Shown here: piece by piece, positions 24,506-33,394 of the stretch
Position numbering within the stretch: position 1 is the first letter of the stretch
Layout of the letters: the number at the start of each line of letters is the position of its first letter
From: Sporobacter sp942492735
Lineage (GTDB): Bacteria > Bacillota > Clostridia > Oscillospirales > Oscillospiraceae
Direction: 5' to 3'
NCBI GenBank assembly: GCA_942492735.1
Contig: OW818648.1
Span: 62,001-126,000, forward strand
DNA: 64,000 nt
Translations under genes and position numbers: made by a program
Notes under the pieces: model-generated
The model's database searches: none
Told to the model about the DNA's origin: nothing
The model's input: the letters and a program-made list of their open reading frames with translations, nothing else

Positions 24506-25918
24506 ATGCGCCAAACAATCCGCTCTACAGCGAGTGTCTGCCCCGTCTGCTTAAAACGGCTTCCTGCGGAGATTGTTAAGAACGGACAGGAGTATTTTCT
24601 CGAAAAAGCCTGCCCGGAGCACGGGCTATTTTCCGCCGTCGTCTGGCGCGGTGACGATCCGTCATTTGAGACGTGGAGCGATGTCACACCGGCTCAAAAC
24701 GACAAAGCGCCCGATTGCCCGAATAGCTGCGGCCTTTGCGCCGGTCACCTCCGGAAGACGTGCTGCGCGCTCGTGGAGGTTACAACGCGCTGCAACCTGA
24801 AATGTCCTATCTGTTTTGCCTCAAGCGGCGGCAATGACTCCGACGGTACATCCGTAAATGAGCCGACGATTGATGATCTTTTTATGACATTTAAAAGGCT
24901 CGTTCAAAACGGCAATACGTTTGTCCAGCTCTCCGGCGGCGAACCGACCGTCAGGGACGACCTGCCCGAAATCGTCGCGGCAGCAAAAAAAGCCGGCTGC
25001 GAGAACATTCAATTAAACTCCAACGGCATTCGGCTCGGCGAAGACAGAGCCTTCACAAAAGCGCTCAAAGACGCGGGCCTCTCGTTCGTCTTCATGCAGT
25101 TTGACGGCACAGAGGACGCCATTTATCGAAAACTGCGCGGCCGTCCGCTTTTAGAGCTTAAAAAAGCGGCCATCAACGTCTGCGCCGACAATTTGCTCGG
25201 CGTCACGCTCGTCCCGACGATTGTGCCGGGTGTCAACGACCAGAACATCGGTGACATTGTCAATTTTGGGCTCTCCAATTCACCCGCTGTCAGGGGCGTC
25301 CATTTTCAACCCGTCAGCTATTTCGGCCGTTATCCGAAAGCGCCTGAAAACAAGGATAGGATTACATTGCCTGAAATTCTTCATAATATTGAGCAGCAGA
25401 CAAGCGGAAAAGTCAAAATTTCCGATTTCGCGCCATCGAGCTGCGACCATCCACGATGCGGCTTCCACGGTGATTTTGTCGTATTGCCTAACGCGCTCCT
25501 ACGGCTGACATTTAAAAAGAAAAACACTTCCTGCTGCTCAAGCGACAATATGTCGCTTGACGACACAGCACATTTGAAAAACAGGAATTTTGTAGCGCGT
25601 CGATGGAAACGGACGGTGGACAATGATATGCCGTGTGGTGGCGCCGTGGCGTCATCTGATAGCAGTGAAAAGGCAGTGGCAGATTACAGCGATATGGACA
25701 CGTTCCTCAGCAGGGCCAGGTCACACGGGTTCACAATCACGGCAATGGCTTTTCAAGATGCTTATACGCTCGACCTCGAACGGCTTCAACGCTGCAGCCT
25801 GCATGTCAGCACAGTGCACAATGAGCACAACGAAAACGACGACAGGATGATCCCTTTCTGCGCTCATTACATCACACCATTTCACAGAAATGAGTCACCC
25901 AATGACGAACATTTATGA
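24506..25918 (+). CDS. Radical SAM protein (TrsS-like)
   Basis: A 470-residue radical SAM enzyme. The SAM cluster motif is CNLKCPIC (Cys96, 100, 103), followed by QLSGGEPTVR as the SAM-binding GGE. Before it are C12-x2-C15 with Cys36 and CPNSCGLC (Cys71, 75, 78), the auxiliary cysteine pattern shared with the MJ0619/tetraether-synthase branch. After the core come CDHPRCGF and SCCSS. A clear GGGAGG site precedes the ATG. In Desulfovibrio-type clusters the equivalent is named TrsS and sits beside Mop genes. Its product is unknown; modifying a cofactor or small protein of this locus is plausible. Confidence 0.82.
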   Translation: MRQTIRSTASVCPVCLKRLPAEIVKNGQEYFLEKACPEHGLFSAVVWRGDDPSFETWSDVTPAQNDKAPDCPNSCGLCAGHLRKTCCALVEVTTRCNLKCPICFASSGGNDSDGTSVNEPTIDDLFMTFKRLVQNGNTFVQLSGGEPTVRDDLPEIVAAAKKAGCENIQLNSNGIRLGEDRAFTKALKDAGLSFVFMQFDGTEDAIYRKLRGRPLLELKKAAINVCADNLLGVTLVPTIVPGVNDQNIGDIVNFGLSNSPAVRGVHFQPVSYFGRYPKAPENKDRITLPEILHNIEQQTSGKVKISDFAPSSCDHPRCGFHGDFVVLPNALLRLTFKKKNTSCCSSDNMSLDDTAHLKNRNFVARRWKRTVDNDMPCGGAVASSDSSEKAVADYSDMDTFLSRARSHGFTITAMAFQDAYTLDLERLQRCSLHVSTVHNEHNENDDRMIPFCAHYITPFHRNESPNDEHL

Positions 25919-26579
25919 AGCAGACTCTTTTGCACACATGCCGGACGGCTCGATGCACCCCGGCGGCTTGCGGCTGACGGACCGCGCGGTGCGGTTGGCC
26001 GGACTCCAAGAAGGCATGCGCGTTGCCGACATCGGCTGCGGGACGGGTGTGACGGCGGCTTTTTTAGCCGGTAAGTATAAGCTCAATGTTGTCGGGCTGG
26101 AGATATCAGGCGCGCTCATCGATGTAGGGCTTAAAAACAATCTGGGTCTAAACCTCATTCGTTGGGATTGCGGCATCTTGCCCTTTGAGGATAACAGTCT
26201 GGATGCCATCCTTTTCGAGTGTACTCTGTCGGTTTTAGGGAACACGCAGGGTATTCTCGCGCAGTGTGCCAAAGCACTGAAGCGGTCAGGCGCGGTCATT
26301 GTCTCTGATGTCTATGCGAAAACGACTGCCACAAATGGCAAAAACACACCGCTCACCGCGGGTATGCTCGAAGGGCTCCTGTCAAACGCGGGCTTTGATA
26401 TCAATATTAACGAGGACCACACAGCCGCCCTGAGGACCTTTGCGGCGGAGGTAGTCGAGAGCAGCGGCGCTACGCGCGATCTTGGACCGTTTTTTGGAGC
26501 GTCCTGCGATCTGGCTGGCATCCGCCTCTCCGATTTAGGATATCAACTGATCATTGCCAAGAAAAATATAGGCGGGTGA
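25890..26579 (+). CDS. SAM-dependent methyltransferase (DVU_1556/TrsM-like)
   Basis: About 229 residues; class I methyltransferase with motif I VADIGCGTGVTAAFLA near residue 46 and IRWDCGILPFEDNSLDAILFE as motifs II-IV. HPGGLRLTDRAV at the N-terminus is typical of this family. It overlaps the radical SAM gene by 29 bases from the ATG at 25890, or 17 from the ATG at 25902; neither has a strong ribosome site, so coupling is likely. Substrate unknown. It resembles the DVU_1556 family found in the same gene order elsewhere. Confidence 0.8.
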   Translation: MSHPMTNIYEADSFAHMPDGSMHPGGLRLTDRAVRLAGLQEGMRVADIGCGTGVTAAFLAGKYKLNVVGLEISGALIDVGLKNNLGLNLIRWDCGILPFEDNSLDAILFECTLSVLGNTQGILAQCAKALKRSGAVIVSDVYAKTTATNGKNTPLTAGMLEGLLSNAGFDININEDHTAALRTFAAEVVESSGATRDLGPFFGASCDLAGIRLSDLGYQLIIAKKNIGG

Positions 26580-26584
26580 CGACG

Positions 26585-26989
26585 ATGTTAAACACCTCCA
26601 GAGAAATTATGCGGCTGAGTTCACAAGGCTACTGCTGCAGTCAGATTATTCTCGAGCTCGGTCTGGAAGCAGCCGAGGACGAAAACCCGCAGCTGATCGA
26701 TGCCGTTCGCGGTCTGTGCAAAGGACTTTTTACTGGCCATATCTGCGGGACGCTGACAGGCGCGGCCTGTCTCTTATCCATGTTCGACCCCAGAGCGGCG
26801 GAAGATCATCTTATTCCAAGGCTCGTCGAGTGGTTCGAGATGACCTTCACGGAATGCTACGGCGGGACAAGCTGCAAGACCATTTTGGACGACGACCCAA
26901 TGAACAAGTTTGACCGCTGCCCGAAAATCATGGAGCAGACATACGATAAATGCCGCGCGCTTTTATCGGAAGTCGGCCGTCAAATATAG
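26585..26989 (+). CDS. C-GCAxxG-C-C family protein (DVU_1555-like)
   Basis: A 134-residue cysteine-rich protein. GYCCSQIIL, GHICGTLTGAAC, TECYGGTSCKTIL and RCPKIM show the spaced cysteines of the C-GCAxxG-C-C family, which are thought to bind a redox centre. The ATG at 26585 lies just after the methyltransferase stop; a GTG at 26576 is the alternative. This family is frequent near molybdenum and radical SAM genes in anaerobes. Exact function unknown. Confidence 0.85.
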   Translation: MLNTSREIMRLSSQGYCCSQIILELGLEAAEDENPQLIDAVRGLCKGLFTGHICGTLTGAACLLSMFDPRAAEDHLIPRLVEWFEMTFTECYGGTSCKTILDDDPMNKFDRCPKIMEQTYDKCRALLSEVGRQI

Positions 26990-26990
26990 C

Positions 26991-28301
26991 ATGGACATGA
27001 CGCCGCTAGAAAACTGGATATCTGAGAGAACAGGCATCTCAGGCAGGCCAGATCTGCCGAGGGTGCAGGAGTACCAGCTCTGTAAGCTTCAGGAAACGCT
27101 TCGGTATGTGATAACAAAAAGCCGCTTTTATAGAGAGCATCTGCGCGGTATCTCTCCCGATTCGATACAAAGCATGGACGATATATCGCTTTTGCCCTTC
27201 ACCTATCCTGAGGACATTTCATCGCGCGGAACCGACTTTCTCTGCGTCTCCCCAAGGGAGATCGGCCGGATTGTCACCCTGTCAACGTCGGGCACAACCG
27301 GCAGTCCAAAGCGCATATTCTTCACCGATGAGGATCAGGAGCGCACCATCGATTTCTTTCATCACGGTATGACCACGTTTACAGACACGTCAGACCGGGT
27401 CATGATCTTTATGCCCGGGAGCACGGAAGGCAGTGTCGGCGACCTTTTAAGTAAGGGGCTCGCCCGCTTTAACTGCGCATCCGTCGTCTACGGTCCGATT
27501 AAGGATTATGCCGACGCGCTTTATGCGCTCATTGATGAAAAGATCACCGTCCTCGTCGGTATACCCTCACAAATCCTCACGCTGTCAAGATACAATGGCG
27601 AAGAGACACGAGCACAGCGCCTAAAAATCAAAAGCGTTCTCTTAAGCGCCGACTATGTTCCCAGGGCCGCGGCATCAACGATCAGTGAAGCCTGGGGCGC
27701 AAAGGTCTACAGCCATTACGGCATGACGGAGACGGGACTCGGCGGCGGCGTGGAGTGTCTAGCGCGCAATGGATATCACATGCGCGACGCCGATCTGCTG
27801 TTTGAAATTGTCGATCCGATCAGCGGGCTTCCCGTCAAAGACGGTGAATACGGCGAGATCGTCGTCTCCACACTGACACGGCGCGGTATGCCGCTCATCC
27901 GGTACAGAACGGGTGACCGCTCACGCTTTTTGACGCAGTCATGCCCATGCGGTACGGTGCTTCGGCGGCTCGATCATGTTTCGGGTCGGATAAAAGAAGC
28001 CATCACGCTGTCTGGCGGGCAGCGTCTCTCCATCACGCAGCTCGACGAAATTATTCTATCTGACAAAGCGGTTGCATCATATGCAGCCGAGATAGTGAAT
28101 CAAAACGGCTGTGACTGCCTTAGCATAACAATTCGGCCCGCAAATAAAGATTTTCAGGCGCAGCGGCTGAGGCAAAATCTACAGGCTTTCTTTGAGTCAT
28201 ATTTAAAGCAGGGTCATATGGCGCTTGATATTCAATGCGGCGATATCGGGTTTTTCACAACGGGAACATCAAAACGGTATATTGCCGATAAAAGAAACTA
28301 A
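26991..28301 (+). CDS. AMP-forming CoA ligase (PaaK-like, DVU_1553-like)
   Basis: A 436-residue adenylate-forming enzyme of the phenylacetate-CoA ligase type. LSTSGTTGSPKRIFF is the ATP loop, YSHYGMTETG the A5 motif, and YRTGDRS the A7 motif. The ATG follows the previous stop by one base. In related clusters it is called the DVU_1553 family AMP-dependent CoA ligase. It might turn the carboxylic acid made by a Mop enzyme into a CoA thioester, which would conserve the product for metabolism, but the acid is unknown. Confidence 0.85.
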   Translation: MDMTPLENWISERTGISGRPDLPRVQEYQLCKLQETLRYVITKSRFYREHLRGISPDSIQSMDDISLLPFTYPEDISSRGTDFLCVSPREIGRIVTLSTSGTTGSPKRIFFTDEDQERTIDFFHHGMTTFTDTSDRVMIFMPGSTEGSVGDLLSKGLARFNCASVVYGPIKDYADALYALIDEKITVLVGIPSQILTLSRYNGEETRAQRLKIKSVLLSADYVPRAAASTISEAWGAKVYSHYGMTETGLGGGVECLARNGYHMRDADLLFEIVDPISGLPVKDGEYGEIVVSTLTRRGMPLIRYRTGDRSRFLTQSCPCGTVLRRLDHVSGRIKEAITLSGGQRLSITQLDEIILSDKAVASYAAEIVNQNGCDCLSITIRPANKDFQAQRLRQNLQAFFESYLKQGHMALDIQCGDIGFFTTGTSKRYIADKRN

Positions 28302-28320
28302 TACGAGAGACGGGATACTT

Positions 28321-29373
28321 ATGAAACAAATTGCTGAAGCGGCGGTTCAGATGCTCAAATCCGGCAAGAGCTTTGCACAGGCTACTGTCTTGGAAAGCAG
28401 CGGCTCAACACCGCGCGAGGCCGGCTCGTGCATGCTCATCCGGCAGGATAAAACAATCGTCGGCACCGTCGGCGGCGGCGTCCTCGAGGCAAACGTCGTC
28501 AAAGCGGCTCTTCGTGCCATTTCCGAAAAGCGGGCGGCCGTCGTCGACTATGTTCTGGAGGAAAAAGGCGCGGCGGCCATCGGCGCCGTCTGCGGCGGCG
28601 AGGCGAAAGTTCTCATCGACTACATCAGCAGCGATGATTCCGGCAATGCGGTATTTTTTGAACAGCTGCTCAAGGCCGCTTACTCGAACCAACGTTCTCA
28701 CCTCGCGGCACTGATTCCCGATTCAGATAAGCTGTCGCAGCGCAACGTGTGCCTGATCCTCTCCGACGAAACCCTCGTCGGTGCGGAGGTTTTCGGGCCG
28801 GATATCCTCTCACATCTGCGCTCAGGTACGGGCGGATATGATGTTTTTACGAACCTGGAGCATTATTCAGCACATCTCTTTCCTGTCGGTTCAGATGGTA
28901 CCGTCTATATTTTCGGGGCGGGTCATTGCGGCGAGAAGCTGGCGCATATCGTCCATACCGTCGGCTTCGAAACAGTCGTGATCGATGACAGGAGCGAGTT
29001 CGCCAATTCCGGCCGTTTCCCCGAAGCTGATGACATCATCGTCCCCAAAAAGCTTGATGAGCCGTTTAACGCTATTTCCTTCGGACAGGACAGCTATATC
29101 GTCATCGTTACAAGAGGCCATGTGCACGATGAGATTGTCCTCCGCGGGGCGCTGAAAACGAACGCGGGGTATATCGGCATGATCGGCAGCAGAAAAAAGC
29201 GCGAAACCATCTATCAGCACCTGCTCGATGACGGGTTCACGCAGGCCGATATCAAGAGGGTGTATTCCCCAATCGGCATCAGCATCGGCGCCGAAACACC
29301 GGAGGAGATCGCCATCAGCATTACCGCCGAGCTCATCAGAGTCCGCGCCGAAAAAAATTCCGAGAAGGCATGA
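28321..29373 (+). CDS. XdhC family molybdenum hydroxylase maturation factor
   Basis: A 350-residue XdhC/CoxI protein. The N-terminal domain has LESSGSTPREAGSCML and GTVGGGVLE; the C-terminal Rossmann domain begins VYIFGAGHCGEKLA near residue 200 and includes YIGMIGSRKKRE. XdhC proteins bind and sulfurate molybdenum cofactor before it enters xanthine-oxidase family enzymes, so it should serve both Mop proteins. Last gene of the cluster; a terminator follows at once. Confidence 0.9.
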   Translation: MKQIAEAAVQMLKSGKSFAQATVLESSGSTPREAGSCMLIRQDKTIVGTVGGGVLEANVVKAALRAISEKRAAVVDYVLEEKGAAAIGAVCGGEAKVLIDYISSDDSGNAVFFEQLLKAAYSNQRSHLAALIPDSDKLSQRNVCLILSDETLVGAEVFGPDILSHLRSGTGGYDVFTNLEHYSAHLFPVGSDGTVYIFGAGHCGEKLAHIVHTVGFETVVIDDRSEFANSGRFPEADDIIVPKKLDEPFNAISFGQDSYIVIVTRGHVHDEIVLRGALKTNAGYIGMIGSRKKRETIYQHLLDDGFTQADIKRVYSPIGISIGAETPEEIAISITAELIRVRAEKNSEKA

Positions 29374-29376
29374 AGA

Positions 29377-29416
29377 CAAAGGACTTGAGCCCTCGGGGTT
29401 TAGGTCCTTTTGCTTT
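29377..29416 (+). terminator. Terminator of the molybdenum hydroxylase cluster
   Basis: AAAGGAC and GTCCTTTT pair, with a further GAGCCC/GGGTTT stem inside, followed by TTTTGCTTT. Confidence 0.75.
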
Positions 29417-29550
29417 AGATGTTTTTATGAGATGCTTCTGCATCCTGACTATTCAATTATATCACTTTGAGCTTGCTGTTTTTTGCAATGACTGCAAGGT
29501 AAGTATATAATAGGTTCTGCTATACTTTTTTACAGGAAGGAGGTACGCGT

Positions 29551-30423
29551 ATGGGATGGCTTGAAAATATGAACCATGCAATTGACTATATTGAAAACAA
29601 TTTGCAGGATAAAATGGATTATGAAAAAATTGCTCAAGCAGCCTGCAGCTCTGTATATCATTTCCAACGTATGTTTACATTCATGACCGACATCACATTG
29701 TCTGAATATGTGCGGCGCAGGAAGATGACACTGGCTGCATTTGAGCTCCAGACCGGTGACGTTAAAGTCGTTGACCTCGCTCTTAAATATGGATATGAAT
29801 CACCGGAAGCATTTACAAGAGCATTTCAGGCCTTGCATGGAATCGCACCGACATCGGCGCGCAGATTTGGTGCGAATATTAAAGCATTTCCACGCATATC
29901 CTTTCAATTGACTGTAAAAGGGGTTAGCGAAATGAACTACAAAATCGTTGAAAAAGAAGCATTCCAAGTCTACGGCATTGAGGGCATGTTCGATTCCAAG
30001 AACGGCGAAAACCTCAAAGCAATACCTGCATTTTGGGCGCAAAAGATTAAGAACGGCGAGCTTGGAAGGCTTCAAAAATCAGCAAATTATCCGGGCTCTG
30101 TCAATGCTGTATGCGGTCATCGTCAAATGGAAGGTACAGATTTTCCATACATGCTGTGTGTTATAAAAACACCACTCAGCGATGTAGCGGGATATACCGT
30201 TGTCGATGTACCAAAAGCTACTTGGGCGATTTTCACAAACGAACCGCATAAGCTCGAAGATACCTCAAGCCAAATACAGGCTCTAAATTCTTGTGTTTAT
30301 GCCGAGTGGCTTCCCACTGCAAATTATGAACTTGCGGAGAGGTATGAGTTTGAGATGTATTATACCGATTCTAACGGCAAATATTACGAAGAAGCCTGGT
30401 ATAGGGTTATTCCAAAAAAATAG
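29551..30423 (+). CDS. AraC family regulator with GyrI-like effector domain
   Basis: A 290-residue protein. Residues 8-105 form the two helix-turn-helix units of AraC (IAQAACSSVYHFQRMFTFM and VVDLALKYGYESPEAFTRAF). Residues 130-290 form a GyrI-like/SOUL effector-binding domain beginning MNYKIVEKEAFQVYGIEG. AAGGAGG precedes the ATG. Such proteins (SbmC, Rob, BmrR-like) bind hydrophobic or drug-like ligands. Its target is not evident from the neighbours; base use is more AT-rich than the cluster upstream. Confidence 0.87.
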   Translation: MGWLENMNHAIDYIENNLQDKMDYEKIAQAACSSVYHFQRMFTFMTDITLSEYVRRRKMTLAAFELQTGDVKVVDLALKYGYESPEAFTRAFQALHGIAPTSARRFGANIKAFPRISFQLTVKGVSEMNYKIVEKEAFQVYGIEGMFDSKNGENLKAIPAFWAQKIKNGELGRLQKSANYPGSVNAVCGHRQMEGTDFPYMLCVIKTPLSDVAGYTVVDVPKATWAIFTNEPHKLEDTSSQIQALNSCVYAEWLPTANYELAERYEFEMYYTDSNGKYYEEAWYRVIPKK

Positions 30424-30464
30424 CCGTTCATATCGAAAATAATGGTGCGTCAGCTGCTGTCAGA

Positions 30465-30492
30465 AAGTGCCCTTTCGGCCTTTTTTCTTTAT
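30465..30492 (+). terminator. Terminator after the AraC gene
   Basis: AAAGTGCC and GGCCTTTTTT form a short stem around CTTTC with a U-rich tail. Confidence 0.55.
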
Positions 30493-30538
30493 TCTAAATA
30501 TGGTATAATAACGATAATTCGTTTTTTCGAGGTATGTA

Positions 30539-31945
30539 ATGAACATGAATAAAGATACAGTCTGGGACGTTGCCATCATCGGCTGCGGAATTGCCGGGAT
30601 ATACGCCGGGTATGAGCTCGTCAAGCTTAATCCGAAGCTGAAGGTTCTGTTATTAGAACAAGGTGAAGATATCCACAAAAGAAGCTGCCCGATTATTGCC
30701 CATAAAACAGCTGAATGCATCTCCTGCGCATCCTGTGCGATCATGCGCGGCTTCGGTGGCGCAGGGGCGTTCTCGGATGGCAAATATAACTTTACAACCG
30801 AGTTCGGCGGCTGGCTGATAGACTATCTGCCGGAGCAGGAAATTATGGACCTTATCTACTATGTAGATTCTCTCAATGTCTCTTTCGGCGCGACAGAGGT
30901 GGTCTACTCAACCCAAAGCGCAGAGGCTCTGAAGCTTGAAAAAAGAGCGCTTGAAAACGATCTTCATCTGCTTCAGGCCAAGGTCAAGCATCTCGGCACC
31001 GAAAACAACCTCAATATCTTGAAGAATATTTTTGAATTTATGAAAACCAAGGTGACCTTCCGGTTCGGCACGTCGGTCACGGACATCAAGGTGCTCCCCG
31101 AGGAGTATCTGCTTGAAACCTCCGGCGGCGAGGTCCGGTGTCAGTACCTCATCGCTGCGCCCGGCCGGTCCGGTGCTGAGTGGTTTACCGAGCAATGCGG
31201 AAAACTCGGTTTGGAGATCCTCAACAATCAAGTGGATATCGGCGTTCGGGTCGAGCTGCCTGCAAAAGTCTTTGAGCATATCACCGACGTTGTCTATGAA
31301 TCCAAGCTCGTCTACCGGACAAAGCAGTACGGTGATCAGGTGCGGACGTTCTGCATGAATCCGTACGGCCATGTCGTCACAGAAAACGTCGACGGACTGA
31401 TGACCGTCAACGGGCATAGCTACTCTGACCCTAAGCTCCAAAGCGAAAACACGAACTTCGCTCTTCTCGTCTCCAACCGTTTCACCGAGCCCTTTAAAGA
31501 GACCTACAAATACGGAAAGCATATTGCGTCTCTTTCGAACATGCTCGGCGGCGGTGTCCTGATACAGCGCTTTGGAGACCTTATAAGAGGGTCCCGTACC
31601 AACGAGCACCGCCTGTCAAAGAGCTTTGTGAAACCGACGCTGAAGGCGACACCGGGCGACCTCAGCCTAGTTCTGCCCAAGCGGCACATGGACAACATCA
31701 TTGAGATGATTTACGCGCTCGATAAAATTGCGCCGGGCACGGCAAATTACGATACGCTGCTCTATGGCGTGGAGGTTAAGTTCTACAGCTCGCGCCCGCA
31801 GCTCACGCCCGCTCTTGAAACGACATTCAAAAACTTTTACGCCATCGGCGACGGTGCCGGCGTCACGCGCGGCCTCGCTCAAGCCGCCGCCAGCGGCGTC
31901 ATGGCAGCTCGTTCCATTTCAGGGAAGATAGCTCAAAAAGTCTAA
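30539..31945 (+). CDS. FAD-dependent oxidoreductase
   Basis: A 468-residue flavoprotein. The N-terminal VAIIGCGIAGIYAGYEL is a Rossmann FAD-binding motif; AECISCASCAIMRGFGGAGAFSDGK follows, and AIGDGAGVTRGLAQAAASG closes the FAD site near the C-terminus. This is the class of large FAD-dependent dehydrogenases (COG2509-like) of unknown substrate, common in Clostridia. A TATAAT lies about 30 bases upstream. It has no obvious functional tie to its neighbours. Confidence 0.82.
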   Translation: MNMNKDTVWDVAIIGCGIAGIYAGYELVKLNPKLKVLLLEQGEDIHKRSCPIIAHKTAECISCASCAIMRGFGGAGAFSDGKYNFTTEFGGWLIDYLPEQEIMDLIYYVDSLNVSFGATEVVYSTQSAEALKLEKRALENDLHLLQAKVKHLGTENNLNILKNIFEFMKTKVTFRFGTSVTDIKVLPEEYLLETSGGEVRCQYLIAAPGRSGAEWFTEQCGKLGLEILNNQVDIGVRVELPAKVFEHITDVVYESKLVYRTKQYGDQVRTFCMNPYGHVVTENVDGLMTVNGHSYSDPKLQSENTNFALLVSNRFTEPFKETYKYGKHIASLSNMLGGGVLIQRFGDLIRGSRTNEHRLSKSFVKPTLKATPGDLSLVLPKRHMDNIIEMIYALDKIAPGTANYDTLLYGVEVKFYSSRPQLTPALETTFKNFYAIGDGAGVTRGLAQAAASGVMAARSISGKIAQKV

Positions 31946-32082
31946 AGACCAATTTTCGCATCTGCATCTATTCAGTCAAACCAAAGGGACTGCTTTGTCA
32001 ATGTCTTGAAGACGTTAACACGGCAGCCCCTTCGTGTTTACATGTAAGCATATACACCTGAATTGTCCTATAGGCATCCCGT

Positions 32083-33381
32083 TCAGTTAATCAATGCGGC
32101 AAAGGCGCTGCCGAGCAAGGTTGCGTTTTCAATTTTCTCGACGCGGCAGAATCTGCCTTGCTTACCATTAATAAAATGAACGATATTGTCATTGAATTTT
32201 TCTTTGAATGAAAAGAGCTTATGGAAGGTTGAGCCCTCAGCGACAATACACACCGGTTTTTCCGGCAGGCGGCCCGTATCGGTTTTCTCCAGGATCGCCG
32301 CAACCGTCATGACCGATAGCTTCGCTGCGCGCTCAATGAGCCTGTCGGTCACAGCAAAGAGCACATTCCGATCCGCTTCGGTTTTGCAGCGTTCAGACAG
32401 TGCATTCTTACCATGCGCATCTGCCATATAGCTGCTGATTTCAGACAGCGGCAGGTCATTGGGTACCAGGACAGCATCGCTCATTTCCCTCGATAAAAGC
32501 CCGACCGACGCCGCTTTTTTCAGACACATCAGGATAAGCTGCCCCAGGTAACGGCCGCTTGTCATCTTTTCCAGAGTACACGTCCTGGGATTTGCGGTAA
32601 GGCTGTCGAGCTCCAGGTCCATCACGCCGGTTGGGAGGCGGTTGAAGTAACCGGACTCCGTATTGACAATCATTGTGTCTGCGTGGTAACCGCTGCCAAG
32701 CTTTTTGATTTCCGATGTTTTGTCTATATAACAGAGATTTTTACCTGTACCGAGCACAAATCCGATATACCCGTCATATGCCTGTCCAACCGAGATTGCC
32801 GCCCCGCCCAATAAAACAGCCGTCGTGTCGTTGAGCAAGACATAGCTTTTTTTCTCACGGTACCCGAGATCAAACAGCGTCTGCGATAGCTCTTTTGCGA
32901 TCTCCATCCCTTCAGAGCCTGCAACCCGAATCTCCTTACTGAAAGAAATGAGCCGGCCATCATGGTTCGGCAGAATCTGCGCTGCGTGCGAAAAGGAGAC
33001 GCCAATCCGGCTGCTCTCATTTATAAGCGTCCGAAGCCTATCGGCGATTTCGCCGAAGAATTCACCTTTCGTTATTTCATTCTTAAGCCCTGGGACCGGT
33101 GATTCACTTGACTCGAGGATTTTAATTTTTCCGTTTTGATATCTGGTCAGGGCGATTCGGAGGTTGGTCCCTCCAATATCAATGGCAATGGCTGTCTGAC
33201 CCTCTGTCGCCCTACCATCAGCTGACAGATATGCCGGTATCATCAGTAGAGACGCGCATTTTCCGTCAAGTCCGTCCTTCATTTCAGATATAAAAGCTTT
33301 TTTACAGTCCTCAAAATCAATGCAATCCGGATGCATGCCATATTGCGACAAAAATGCATCGACTCTCGAAATCACGTCCAA
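32083..33381 (-). CDS. Hexokinase family sugar kinase
   Basis: About 432 residues, of the eukaryotic-like hexokinase fold (ASKHA). AIDIGGTNLRIALT is phosphate-1, VLLNDTTAVLLGG is the catalytic-loop region with its Asp, and FVLGTGKNLCY is phosphate-2. It phosphorylates a hexose with ATP; glucose is the default guess. I choose a TTG at 33381 because AGGAG lies eight bases before it, just past the previous gene's stop; an upstream frame reaching 33510 would lie inside that gene. Bacterial members of this family are not common. It follows the UroD-like gene by 13 bases. Confidence 0.82.
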   Translation of the reverse strand: MDVISRVDAFLSQYGMHPDCIDFEDCKKAFISEMKDGLDGKCASLLMIPAYLSADGRATEGQTAIAIDIGGTNLRIALTRYQNGKIKILESSESPVPGLKNEITKGEFFGEIADRLRTLINESSRIGVSFSHAAQILPNHDGRLISFSKEIRVAGSEGMEIAKELSQTLFDLGYREKKSYVLLNDTTAVLLGGAAISVGQAYDGYIGFVLGTGKNLCYIDKTSEIKKLGSGYHADTMIVNTESGYFNRLPTGVMDLELDSLTANPRTCTLEKMTSGRYLGQLILMCLKKAASVGLLSREMSDAVLVPNDLPLSEISSYMADAHGKNALSERCKTEADRNVLFAVTDRLIERAAKLSVMTVAAILEKTDTGRLPEKPVCIVAEGSTFHKLFSFKEKFNDNIVHFINGKQGRFCRVEKIENATLLGSAFAALIN

Positions 33382-33394
33382 AACAGTTTCTCCT

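Noticed and set aside
24506..25918. In-frame UGA selenocysteine in the radical SAM gene
   Set aside because: Some relatives are selenoproteins, but here the frame is open without UGA and the expected sites are cysteines.
30908..31609. 233-codon minus frame inside the FAD protein gene
   Set aside because: Antisense shadow; the plus frame carries complete FAD-binding motifs at both ends.
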